Assembly: GCF_935822925.1 (NCBI RefSeq)
Contig: NZ_CAKXZS010000014.1
Span: 212,786-276,785, forward strand
Source of the DNA: Mesorhizobium ventifaucium
GTDB lineage: Bacteria; Pseudomonadota; Alphaproteobacteria; Rhizobiales; Rhizobiaceae
Direction of reading: 5' to 3'
Length of the DNA stretch: 64,000 nucleotides
The position numbers were made by a program, and so were the translations under genes. The notes below the pieces were generated by a model that saw only the letters and a program-made list of their open reading frames with translations, was not told where the DNA came from and did not search any database. Shown here one piece after another: positions 1-11,656 of this stretch. The stretch's first letter is position 1; each line of letters begins with the position of its first letter.

Positions 1-667
1 CGAGAGCGTCCTTACCGATCAGCGCTATGTCAATCCCGAGATCATCGTCAAGCAGGCCGCTCGCCTTATAAAGGCGCTGAACGTCGACAACGGCCGAAAT
101 GATGCCCCAGAACCTTTCGGTGTTGCCCGCGCTGCGTACAAAGACCGGAATACGACCGACGAAGCCCTGCCCGCCCTGCCTCAAGTCGACGGGACCGGCA
201 AGAATTAGCTCGCGCTCGTCTCGCGCCCTTAGCGCGGCCACACGCTGCCGCTCGTCCTTGCGGTAATCGAGGCCTATCGCCTTCTCGTTGCCCTCCATCG
301 GGTACATCAGGGAAATGACCAGATCGGGCGCGCCGGCAATATTCTTCAATTGCGAGCCCCTGCCAAACAGGTTGCGCGCCAGCGAGGCGAAGCGTTGCTG
401 TCCCATATAGGGCTCAGTCACGACCGTCGCGACCAGTCCCCGCACCAGTTGAAGGTTTCCATTGATGTTACCTTCAAGCTTGGCGCGGATAAGATTGACC
501 TTTGCCAGGACATCCGCTCGGGCGGCTTGATCCGAGACGACTTTGTTCTGGTGGTCCGCGAACGCTGCGCCAACGGCAATAACTATCACCGCCATTGCCG
601 CCGGGATATTTGCCGACGAGAAAACGGCCTTCTTAATACCGCCGAACCTAGCGCGGAAAAGAGCCAA
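1..667 (-). CDS. CHASE-domain membrane sensor, N-terminal part (3' end outside window)
   Basis: The frame is open from a TTG codon at 667 to the left edge, about 222 residues. I chose the TTG because a GAGGA ribosome site lies just upstream and no earlier in-frame ATG fits. Residues 22-35 form a hydrophobic membrane segment (AAMAVIVIAVGAAF). After it come a helical stretch (VNLIRAKLEGNINGNLQLV) and a region ending near IPVFVRSAGNTERFWGIISA, the layout of an extracytoplasmic CHASE ligand-sensing domain. CHASE proteins usually end in a diguanylate cyclase, phosphodiesterase or histidine kinase, but here the output domain is off the window, so the signalling type cannot be told. Membrane location is inferred. 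Confidence 0.75.
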   Translation of the reverse strand, partial: MALFRARFGGIKKAVFSSANIPAAMAVIVIAVGAAFADHQNKVVSDQAARADVLAKVNLIRAKLEGNINGNLQLVRGLVATVVTEPYMGQQRFASLARNLFGRGSQLKNIAGAPDLVISLMYPMEGNEKAIGLDYRKDERQRVAALRARDERELILAGPVDLRQGGQGFVGRIPVFVRSAGNTERFWGIISAVVDVQRLYKASGLLDDDLGIDIALIGKDAL

Positions 668-860
668 TAGGCGATTCCTCAAATGCTATTCAGGTTCTGG
701 GCCAACCCGACCAGGGTATATTAGCTATCAATATTTAATTTTGACCTTCACGGGTCCTAAAATTTTTGCACGTTCCAACCGCCTGAGGTGGCCGGGGTGG
801 TTGACACGGACCTGCGGCTCCGGTTGACACCTTGGAACTGTCTGCAGTCGCTGAAGGTGT

Positions 861-959
861 GGATTTGTGCTCCGGCATGCGGCGGCCGAGATCATTGGTG
901 ACGCCGATATAGATCGTGCCGCGCTACTTGCCCGCGGTCATATAGGCATAGCCGGCCAT
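861..959 (-). pseudogene. GIY-YIG endonuclease remnant with in-frame stop
   Basis: Reading minus from the ATG at 959 gives MAGYAYMTAGK, then a TAG stop (924-926), then in the same frame RGTIYIGVTNDLGRRMPEHK. These are the two halves of the GIY-YIG nuclease N-terminal signature (a GYxYM start, a TIYIGVT strand, and an LxRRxxEHK helix start). After about residue 33 the resemblance ends, so the gene has a nonsense codon and has also lost its C-terminal two thirds. It is best read as a fossil of a small rhizobial GIY-YIG protein. No function is expected. Confidence 0.7.
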
Positions 960-1033
960 GGTCGAAGGATAACTTGCGCCTTTGCGGATACAAGCGTCGT
1001 TCTGAGCCGCTGCATTCTTCGGCTGATGTCACG

Positions 1034-1096
1034 GCATGGGATCCCAGGGTCTGCGCCGTGTCGCTTCGCCCCTTGCTCCGCCCTAGGATGACGAAG
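1034..1096. repeat. Short palindromic intergenic repeat
   Basis: The element begins with an atcccagggt stretch and ends with the near-complement ccctaggatg, with a run between them rich in cgcttcgcccc-type sequence. It resembles the small palindromic units scattered between genes in Mesorhizobium and relatives. Only one copy is seen in this window, so the family assignment is from memory. Confidence 0.45.
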
Positions 1097-1198
1097 GCGC
1101 GCGGTGGGATTTAGCTAATCGCCAGCGTTGGATCAGCGGCTGCAGGCCGGCCGGCAGCGACCGTCAGTCAAAGAACCAAATCCCTGCGCAGGGGAACT

Positions 1199-2077
1199 CT
1201 AGTGACCCTCAATCGCCTTGGGGGTAACCAGGTAGGGTATCTTGCCGACGCTGCGCTTCGTCGCGCCGATGGAATAGGCCATCGGGATCTTGGGAGAGTT
1301 CTCTGGCAAGCCGAACATATCCTTGCCGGCCCTCACGGCAAATGAAAAGTGCTGCCACGAAACCGTGTCATGCTCATTGAGAAAATCCAGCGTCAGCCCA
1401 GCTGAAATCAGCGCGTTCACCACGTCACTGACCGGATGAATCCACTCATAGTAGCGCGGATGTTTCAAGACGCGGTCGTCGCCGGTATAGGTGAGTTCCT
1501 CGTTCCAAGCGAGTGGTCGAGCTATTGGCGTTCGCCAGTCATGCTTGAACTCCAGCGCCGCAGCCTTGCGGTCACACTGGAACATCAACGGATGGCCCTC
1601 GGCGAGATAGAGCCGGCCGCCGGGCCGCAGGAGATCGGCAACCACCCGCGCCCAGCGGAACACGTCGTCAAGCCAGTTTACCGAACCCCAGGTAACGTAA
1701 GCGATGTCAAAGGTTCGGCCAAGCGCTTCGACTGCCTCGAACAGTGGCGCCTCCACGAAGCGCACGTCAGTGCCTGCCTTTGCAGCGAAATCCCGCGCCG
1801 CTGCGATCGCCGTCGGTGAAAAGTCGAGCCCGGTCACGCTGCCCGCGCCCAGATTCTTCAAGCTGATTGTGTCAAGCCCGATATGGCATTGCAAATGGAC
1901 GATATCCTTGCCGACAATGTCACCGACCTCGCGCGTTTCCAGCTCATAGAGATTGGATCCGCCAGCCAGCACATTTTCTATGTGGTAGCTGCCCGTTGTG
2001 TCGGTCGAATGCAGCTCGGCCCGATCATCCCAATTAAGGCGGTTCGCACCCAGAAACGGTTCCAAATTGCCCCCCAA
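1199..2077 (-). CDS. Class I SAM-dependent methyltransferase
   Basis: The protein has 292 residues. A Rossmann methyltransferase core is visible: motif I appears as IVHLQCHIGLDTISL followed by the acidic strand end VTGLDFSPTA, then a motif II-like FDIAYVTWGSVNWL and a motif III-like LLRPGGRLYLAEGHP. The length fits a single-domain enzyme with a C-terminal substrate cap. The substrate cannot be inferred. It stands alone between a pseudogene and a decayed region, so context gives no help. Confidence 0.75.
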   Translation of the reverse strand: MGGNLEPFLGANRLNWDDRAELHSTDTTGSYHIENVLAGGSNLYELETREVGDIVGKDIVHLQCHIGLDTISLKNLGAGSVTGLDFSPTAIAAARDFAAKAGTDVRFVEAPLFEAVEALGRTFDIAYVTWGSVNWLDDVFRWARVVADLLRPGGRLYLAEGHPLMFQCDRKAAALEFKHDWRTPIARPLAWNEELTYTGDDRVLKHPRYYEWIHPVSDVVNALISAGLTLDFLNEHDTVSWQHFSFAVRAGKDMFGLPENSPKIPMAYSIGATKRSVGKIPYLVTPKAIEGH

Positions 2078-2356
2078 GTCCCTGCCGAGACTAATATTTG
2101 GTAAACAGAACGTTAATATACTTTGCAGCTAAAGTGTCGCGCGTCAATCCGAGGCGGTACGGCGCACCACCGGGGCTGAACTGAAAACGCGTGTGCGCAG
2201 GGTCCTGCGATACGACCCACCTGTGCCCTTTATGCAAGCCTCGCGCTTCACCGGCCCCCCCGATCGATTGGGTCAGCGATTTCGGCAAGCCCCATGGCGA
2301 GGTCGGTCGACGGGCAGCGCCGAAAGAAGTTTGTTGTCGTGCGAAACGTCGCGGGG

Positions 2357-2790
2357 CTACGACTGAAACTCCGGCTGTGGCTGCATTGTCCGGAGATCGA
2401 TCGGCATAGATATGTGTTCGTGCGTGATCATCCAGCGGTCGCTCATCTTCCGCAAACCCGACGTCACACGCACCCAATAGTCGGCTTTCTCCCCGTTCGT
2501 TCTTTTGCTTCTGACGTGGCACAGACTATGGCAGAATGCCACGTCGTCTCTGACTGTGACGAGCAGCTCGTGCACTTCATAATCAATCGGACCGTCAACC
2601 GTGGCAAACCACGCCTCGAAGTTCTCTCGATAGGCATCGGCGCTCTCAATCCGCTGCGGCGCCTGATGTCGAATACGACAGTAGCCGCGGCATAGTGTGC
2701 CATCAGGGCTTCTATATCCTTGGCCCGCAATGCCTGCACCAGGTCATCCAGGCCTTTGCGGATTTCCGCTTCTTCAGTCGGGGTCTGCAT
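2357..2790 (-). pseudogene. SnoaL-like (NTF2-fold) protein, frameshifted
   Basis: The gene starts at ATG 2790 behind an AAGGAGAA ribosome site and reads MQTPTEEAEIRKGLDDLV and onward to VVFDI, a typical SnoaL/DUF4440 N-terminus. Near 2660-2672 the homology moves to another frame (APQRIESADAYRENFEAWF, then VHELLVTVRDDVAFCHSL, WMITHEHISMPIDL) and ends at 2357. The two pieces together make one SnoaL-like domain of about 144 residues, so a single-base indel has probably broken it. The first frame runs on as unrelated sequence. An alternative is a sequencing error at the GC-rich shift site. Confidence 0.7.
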
Positions 2791-3037
2791 AGGGTTCTCC
2801 TTCATTGCATGAGGCATTAGCCCTGAGCGGGCGAGGCCGTTGCTCTCGAAATATCAAGTCGGTCGTGCTCGATCTCGCGGATGATCTGGGCCATGTGCTG
2901 CGCGCCAGGCGCTGCCCCTCGGCGTCCCGGAAGATCAAATAGAGCTCCCCGAATCTTTCCCAGCCTCCGGCAGACGAAGCGGAGGAAGACGACGCACCTG
3001 GTCATCGGCCGCGATGGCCAGGTCAAAAGCTGCTGCC

Positions 3038-6847
<3,810 letters not shown>

Positions 6848-6881
6848 ATTTCGTCCTCAGGGCGACGGTCGCGCTTAAGCG

Positions 6882-6901
6882 ACATAAAGACATCTTTATG
6901 T
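6882..6901. promoter_or_regulatory. Palindromic operator of metH, probable SahR site
   Basis: The sequence ACATAAAGA-CA-TCTTTATGT has two perfect 9-base arms around a 2-base centre and stands out in a GC-rich background. It lies 35 bases upstream of the metH start. As I recall, the ArsR-family regulator SahR of alphaproteobacteria, which senses S-adenosylhomocysteine, binds an ATAAAGatatCTTTAT-type palindrome upstream of metH, metF and ahcY. The match is from memory. The sahR gene is not in the window. Confidence 0.65.
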
Positions 6902-6970
6902 GAATATACGCTATTTGCTTGCTGCTGTCACCCCTGCCGCGGGAAGGCTCAGGGGAATGGCTCGACGTTT

Positions 6971-7141
6971 GCGCTGCCCCTCATCCGCCTGCCGGCACCT
7001 TCTCCCCGTATAGTGACTGTATAGTGACGGGGAAAAGGGAAGCTAGCCGCGAGGCCGCCGGCTGTTCCGCAACGTTGCCAATTTGCGAAACCGTTTGCGA
7101 TGCGCCTTTCTCTCCGTCGCTATACGGGGAGAAATGCCCGG
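6971..7141. repeat. Left part of inverted-repeat intergenic element, split by the IS
   Basis: The left end (gcgctgcccctcatccgcct, then tctccccgtatagtgac) is the near inverted complement of the sequence 7117-7141 plus 8455-8482. Without the insertion at 7142 the element would be about 200 bp with ends of about 45 bases, like a MITE or RIME-type rhizobial element. A 9-base tatagtgac unit is duplicated around 7010-7027. Confidence 0.6.
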
Positions 7142-8454
7142 TGTCCGAACCGGATAGATAGGTAACAGAATGGACTGATTGCATGGGTGACAGTTTTCTA
7201 GTCCGCCGGGAGGACCGGCGATGGTTTGGCGAGAGACTGGCATCATGGATGGGCGGCTTCGGTTTGTTGTGGAGTGCCTGGCGGGTGATGAGACGATGAC
7301 GCAGCTTTGTGCGGCCTACGGCATATCGCGCAAGATCGGCTACAAATGGCTGGGACGGTACCGGGAGTTCGGCCCGGAAGGTCTGCATGACCGGCCGCGG
7401 GCGCCGCTCAATCATGGCCGGGCGACGGCCGTGGATCTGGTGGAGCGGATCGTTGCGGCGAAGGAGGCACATCCGCTGTGGGGGCCGAAGAAGATCATGG
7501 CGCGGCTCAAGCGCACCGCACCCGAGCTGCTGTGGCCGTCGGCCTCGACGGCTGGCGTGATCCTTGCGCGGCATGGCCTTGTCGGTCGGCGGCGCGCCCG
7601 CTGGAAGGCGGCGGGCAACGGACCATGGCCGCAAGCCGAGGAGCCGAACGCGGTGTGGACGGGCGATCACAAGGGCTGATTCCGGACCCGTGACGGGTGG
7701 CGCTGCGAACCGCTGACGGTGATGGATGCGTCGTGCCGCTACCTTTTGGCGCTCGAAGCGACGGGCTCGACGGCGGACGAGGAAACCTGGCCGGTATTCG
7801 AACGGCTGTTTGGGAAACATGGCCTGCCGGATCGGTTCAGAAGCGACAATGGCCCGCCCTTCGCGTCGGCCGGCGTCACCGGGCTGACGCCGCTTGCGGT
7901 TTCGGCATCACACTGGAGCGGATCGCGCCCGGCAAGCCACAGCAGAACGGACGCCACGAGCGCTTCCACCTGACCATGCTGCCGCTGGCCAAGGCGCCGG
8001 AGGCCGACAGAACCGCCCAGGGCCAGGCCTTCGAGGCCTTCCGGCGCAGCTACAATGAGGAGCGTCCGCATGAGGCGCTGGCCATGGACACCCCGGCGCA
8101 GCATTACCGGCCGTCGCCGCGCGCCATGCCTGCGACACCGCCCGAGCCCGACTATCCGGCCGAGGCGGCGGTGCGCAGCGTGCGCCACAATGGCGAGATC
8201 CGGTGGAACGGCGGCTTCGTCTACGTTTCCAAGGCGCTGGCCGGCGAAGCGGTCGCCGCCATCGAAACCGAGGATGGTCAATGGGCGCTCAGCTTCCATG
8301 CCCACCCGCTCGGCATCCTCGACACCAGGCGCATGAAGCTTGTCCGCCGCAGCGCCGCGCCAACCAAACCGCATGGCGCTGCGGCGGACACTACAGGGGG
8401 AAAACTGTAACCCATGTATCCGGTTCAAAGTGTTACCCATCTATCAACTGGACA
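7142..8454. mobile_element. IS481-family insertion sequence (inactive copy)
   Basis: The element is 1313 bp. Its ends read TGTCC inward on both sides, and imperfect inverted repeats of about 55 bases follow (7142-7197 and 8401-8454; innermost parts ACAGTTTT and AAAACTGT). The 4-base sequence CCGG flanks both ends (7138-7141 and 8455-8458), and removing one copy joins the two halves of the intergenic repeat, so it is a real target duplication. It carries one transposase gene with a stop and a frameshift. Family is judged from transposase layout and end type. Confidence 0.85.
7221..8410 (+). pseudogene. IS481-family transposase, nonsense codon and frameshift
   Basis: The frame begins at ATG 7221 behind GGGAGGA. 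The N-terminus is a helix-turn-helix (LCAAYGISRKIGYKWLGRY), followed by the linker of IS481/IS3-type enzymes. The catalytic domain starts at NAVWTGDHKG (first Asp), where TGA at 7677-7679 stands in place of the usual Trp codon. The same frame continues through RSDNGPPF (second Asp). Near 7895-7905 the reading shifts, and the rest (HERFHLTML with the catalytic Glu, then YNEERPHEAL) is in another frame to the TAA at 8410. All DDE residues survive but no full-length protein can be made. Confidence 0.85.
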
Positions 8455-8482
8455 CCGGCAGGGCAATGAGGGGCGGCGCCGA
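8455..8482. repeat. Right part of the split intergenic element
   Basis: This short stretch (ccggcagggcaatgagg and onward) completes the inverted-repeat element begun at 6971. It is the reverse complement, with a few changes, of the element's left end. It shows that the IS landed inside an older repeat. Confidence 0.55.
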
Positions 8483-8533
8483 CTGACGATACTTGAGGAG
8501 CCCTCTCACTAGGCCGGTTCAAACGCCCCTGCT

Positions 8534-9220
8534 TTACCCCACCCACTTCTCGTAGTCCGACACCAAGAGGTGCAGCGGCGCGACATCCTCGTCGACATCC
8601 GCGAAGCGGCCGATCGGCTCGCGGAAGACATTGTCGGTGAGATCGTCGTTGACGGTCGACACCTCGCCGATCAGCACATCCTTGCCCTCGGCCCAGAAGG
8701 CATGCCAGACGCCTGGCAAAAGCGTGACGCTCTCGCCCGGATCGAGCTTCAAGAGCCCGCCCGCCGGCAGCCGGTGGATGGTCCCGTCGACCGGCACAGA
8801 CACTTCCGCCTTCGGATCGATGCCGCCATCGCGATCGTGCATGAACAGTTCCAGCACCAGCTTGCCGCCACCACGATTGATGATGTCTTCGGCCTTGATG
8901 TTGTGACGATGCATCGGCGACAGCTGATCCTTGCGCGAGATCATGATCTTCTCGGCATAGAGCATGCCCATGCCGTTCTTCATATCCTCGTAGCGACCGT
9001 TGCGAACGGTGAACAGGAAGAGGCCGAGCTCGTCGAACTTGCCCTGGCCGTAATCGGTGATGTCCCAGCCGAGCCGCGAGGAGAAGATGGCCGACGAATC
9101 CTGCCGGCGCGCCTTCATCTGTTCCGGGGTCCAATAGGCGAAGGGCGGCATGATGTAGCCGAACGAACGGATAAAGGCATCGGCGTCGCGGATGATGTCG
9201 TTGATAGCGGAGCGTTTCAT
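8534..9220 (-). CDS. D-lyxose ketol-isomerase (DUF1498 family)
   Basis: The protein has 228 residues with the start at ATG 9220 behind GGAAGGAACC; a longer reading to 9301 has no ribosome site. It is a single cupin-type isomerase that interconverts D-lyxose and D-xylulose and, in the family, D-mannose and D-fructose. Metal-binding residues are visible in MHRHNIKAED and in PGVWHAFWAEG. The family start SAINDIIRDADAFIRSFGY and the length fit. It stands alone, divergent from the PLP enzyme at 9367, so the native sugar pathway is not shown by neighbours. Confidence 0.85.
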   Translation of the reverse strand: MKRSAINDIIRDADAFIRSFGYIMPPFAYWTPEQMKARRQDSSAIFSSRLGWDITDYGQGKFDELGLFLFTVRNGRYEDMKNGMGMLYAEKIMISRKDQLSPMHRHNIKAEDIINRGGGKLVLELFMHDRDGGIDPKAEVSVPVDGTIHRLPAGGLLKLDPGESVTLLPGVWHAFWAEGKDVLIGEVSTVNDDLTDNVFREPIGRFADVDEDVAPLHLLVSDYEKWVG

Positions 9221-9366
9221 GGTTGTGGTTCCTTCCCGTCGGCCTAGGCGATCTCCAAACCGAATAGCCGAACACCAATCCGGTGTCGACGTAAACCGCA
9301 TGCTGGCACCATGACATCCGGTCCGATCAAGGCCATAAGTCCAGGCAAATCCCAGGGTGAAAATCC

Positions 9367-10425
9367 ATGCTGAGCATAGACGACCTCGATACGCCGGCGA
9401 TCCTGATCGATGTCGATCGCGCCGAAGCCAACATCGCGCGGGCGCAGGCCCACGCCGACCGCCACGGGCTGAAGCTCAGGCCGCACATCAAGACTCACAA
9501 ACTGCCTTACTGGGCAAAGAAGCAGATCGCGGCCGGTGCGGTCGGCATCACCTGCCAGAAGATCGGTGAAGCCGAGGTGATGGCCGATGCCGGGCTCACC
9601 GACATTTTTCTGCCGTACAACATTCTGGGCAGGGCCAAGCTGGAGCGCCTCAAGGCGCTGCACGGCCGCGTGACGGTGTCGGTGACGTCAGACAGCATGG
9701 AAACGCTTGCGGGTCTCGCCGCCACCTTCACCGATCCAGGCCAGCCGCTACAGGTGCTGGTGGAATGCGATACCGGCATGGGCCGCTGCGGCGTCCAGTC
9801 GGCCAGCGAGGCGGTCGCGCTGGCCAGAGAGATCGACAAGGCCAGGGGGCTCGCCTTCGGCGGGCTGATGACCTATCCGGCGGCAGGCCGCGCTGCCGAG
9901 GCCGAGGCGTGGCTGGCCGATGCGCGCCAGGCGCTCGCCGCATCCGGCCTCGCCTGCCAACGCATCTCCAGCGGCGGCACGCCGGATATGTGGCGCGCAA
10001 GCGAGGCTTCCGTCGTCACCGAGTACCGCCCCGGCACCTACATCTATCTCGACCGCTACCAGGTCGCCAAAGGCGTCGGCAGCCTTGACGACTGCGCGCT
10101 GACGGTGCTGTCGACGGTGGTCAGCCATCCGACGTCGACACGGGCCATCCTCGATGCCGGCAGCAAAGCCTTGTCCAGCGACACGCTGGGGCTGCCCGAT
10201 TTCGGCGAATTGCTGGGCGTTCCGGGCGCCACCGTCACCGGCCTCAGCGAGGAGCACGGCAACGTCACGCTTTCCGGCGACGCCAAGCTGCGTATCGGCG
10301 AGCGCGTGCGCATCGTGCCCGACCATTGCTGCGTCGTCAGCAATCTGTTCGACGAGGTTCACCTGATCGCCGGAGAACGGGTGCTGGAGACGCTGCCGGT
10401 GGCGGCGCGCGGCCGGATGGGGTAG
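9367..10425 (+). CDS. DSD1-family PLP enzyme (D-threonine aldolase / D-serine dehydratase-like)
   Basis: The protein has 352 residues. It has the alanine-racemase-like TIM barrel with the PLP lysine in RPHIKTHK (residues 38-45), followed by a C-terminal beta domain ending in VPDHCCVVSNLFDEVHL, where the HxC pair binds a divalent metal. Members cleave D-threonine or other D-3-hydroxy amino acids to glycine and an aldehyde, or dehydrate D-serine. The motifs do not separate these options. It diverges from the lyxose isomerase gene with a gap of about 145 bases. Confidence 0.85.
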   Translation: MLSIDDLDTPAILIDVDRAEANIARAQAHADRHGLKLRPHIKTHKLPYWAKKQIAAGAVGITCQKIGEAEVMADAGLTDIFLPYNILGRAKLERLKALHGRVTVSVTSDSMETLAGLAATFTDPGQPLQVLVECDTGMGRCGVQSASEAVALAREIDKARGLAFGGLMTYPAAGRAAEAEAWLADARQALAASGLACQRISSGGTPDMWRASEASVVTEYRPGTYIYLDRYQVAKGVGSLDDCALTVLSTVVSHPTSTRAILDAGSKALSSDTLGLPDFGELLGVPGATVTGLSEEHGNVTLSGDAKLRIGERVRIVPDHCCVVSNLFDEVHLIAGERVLETLPVAARGRMG

Positions 10426-10456
10426 CGCTTCAACTTCTTGAACGCTGGCGGGACAG

Positions 10457-10625
10457 CGCCCCCCTCTGGCCTGCCGGCCATCTCCCCCTCAAGGGACCCT
10501 CAAGGGGGGAGATCGGATGTCGCTTTGCCCTAGCCAATCACCAGCGTTGTGAAGTGAGGGCCGTCGACGGAGCTGCCAATCTCCCCCCTTGGAGGGGGAG
10601 ATGTCCGGCAGGACAGAGGGGGGCG
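10457..10625. repeat. Inverted-repeat intergenic element, copy 1
   Basis: The ends are near-complementary (a gcgccccccctctggcctg start and a gacagaggggggcgc end), with an inner pair of arms around atctcccccc and ggagggggagat. The middle (about 10528-10575) resembles that of the element at 41347-41522. It fills the gap between two convergent genes and may form a long hairpin acting as a terminator. Confidence 0.7.
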
Positions 10626-10634
10626 CCACGGAAC

Positions 10635-11387
10635 TCAGCTAGCCTGCCTCGCCGCGACGCGGCGCATGGAAATGACCCGGCGACGCCGGATTTCCGTGCG
10701 CATCGCCATCAGATGCAGCGCGAAGAACAGCACGGTAAAACCCAGAGCCATCACCAGCAACGGCCGCAACAGGCTGGGATCGATGGTCGGCCCGCCGAGC
10801 CGGAACACCGAAGCCGACTGATGCAGCGTGTTCCACCAGTCGACCGAGAACTTGATGATCGGGATGTTGATGAAGCCGACCAGGGTGATGATTGCGGCGG
10901 CCCAGGCGGCGCGCGCGGCATCGTCGAGGGCCCGCGTCAGCGCGATGATGCCGAGATACATCAGGAACAGCACGAACACCGAGGTCAGCCGCGCGTCCCA
11001 CACCCACCAGGTGCCCCACATCGGCTTGCCCCAGATCGAACCGGTGATCAGCGCGAGCGCTGTAAAGACGGCGCCGATGGGTGCCGCCGATTTCAGCGCG
11101 ACATCGGCCAGCGGATGGCGCCATACCAGCGTGCCCAACGCGAAAACCGCCATCAGCGTGAAACACATCATGGCCAGCCAGGCGAAGGGCACATGGATGT
11201 ACATGATACGTACGGTGATGCCTTGCTGGAAATCCTCCGGCGCCGTGAAGCTCATGTAGAGCCCGGCGGCCAGGAGGAGTGTGGCGATGGTTGCCAGCCA
11301 CGGCACCACCTTGTCGGCCAACCCGACAAACCGTGTCGGGTTGGCGAAATCCATCCAGCCGCTGAGGCGCGAAGTCATGTCACTCAT
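10635..11387 (-). CDS. ccmC: Haem exporter CcmC (cytochrome c maturation)
   Basis: The protein has 250 residues and six membrane segments. The conserved tryptophan-rich WWD loop is seen as GTWWVWDARLTS (about 124-135). Periplasmic histidines occur at MYIHVPFAW and NTLHQSASV, the places where CcmC holds haem for transfer to CcmE. It acts in the inner membrane in system I cytochrome c biogenesis. Usually ccmC lies among ccmA, ccmB, ccmD and dsbE. Here a repeat element follows it and another precedes it, so other ccm genes are not next to it in this window. Confidence 0.95.
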   Translation of the reverse strand: MSDMTSRLSGWMDFANPTRFVGLADKVVPWLATIATLLLAAGLYMSFTAPEDFQQGITVRIMYIHVPFAWLAMMCFTLMAVFALGTLVWRHPLADVALKSAAPIGAVFTALALITGSIWGKPMWGTWWVWDARLTSVFVLFLMYLGIIALTRALDDAARAAWAAAIITLVGFINIPIIKFSVDWWNTLHQSASVFRLGGPTIDPSLLRPLLVMALGFTVLFFALHLMAMRTEIRRRRVISMRRVAARQAS

Positions 11388-11452
11388 GCAGCTTTACATA
11401 AACCGGCGATGCGTTTGGGGCAATCGAGTGGCGGTGTCGCAGGCGACACTTT

Positions 11453-11643
11453 ACCCTTCTGTGGGAGAAGGTGGATCGGCGCGTTAGCGCCGAGCCGGAT
11501 GGGGGGTGCTGGACGGAGTGAGGCGGGCGAATGATCCTATCTGCCGCGCGCCTGACTTTCGATTCTGGATGGGAGGGTTGCGCCATGCTGGAACACCCCT
11601 TCCGGCCGCTTCGCGGCCACCTTCTCCCACAAGGGGAGAAGGG
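11453..11643. repeat. Inverted-repeat intergenic element
   Basis: The left end (cccttctgtgggagaaggtgg) and right end (ccaccttctcccacaagggg and onward) are complementary, as are the parts next to them (cggatggggggtgctgg and gaacaccccttccgg). The outline matches the split element at 6971 in having gggagaagg-type ends, but the inner sequence differs. It separates ccmC from ndvA. Confidence 0.6.
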
Positions 11644-11656
11644 CGAGCCTGGCCGC

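Larger units (their letters stand above)
668..1198. other. Gene-poor stretch between the CHASE gene and the methyltransferase
   Basis: No intact gene is seen. The part next to the CHASE gene (about 715-770) is AT-rich compared with its surroundings and probably carries that gene's promoter. The rest holds a GIY-YIG remnant (861-959) and an intergenic repeat (1034-1096). The short stretch around 1109-1130 resembles the middle of the intergenic repeat at 10457-10625, so more decayed repeat DNA may be present. Confidence 0.5.

Noticed and set aside
2091..2522. Minus-strand open frame between the methyltransferase and the SnoaL remnant
   Set aside because: No ribosome site and no likeness to a known family. 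Its 5' part overlaps the SnoaL remnant in another frame.
10326..11534. Plus-strand open frame across ccmC
   Set aside because: It starts inside the DSD1-family gene, crosses the repeat and runs antisense to ccmC.
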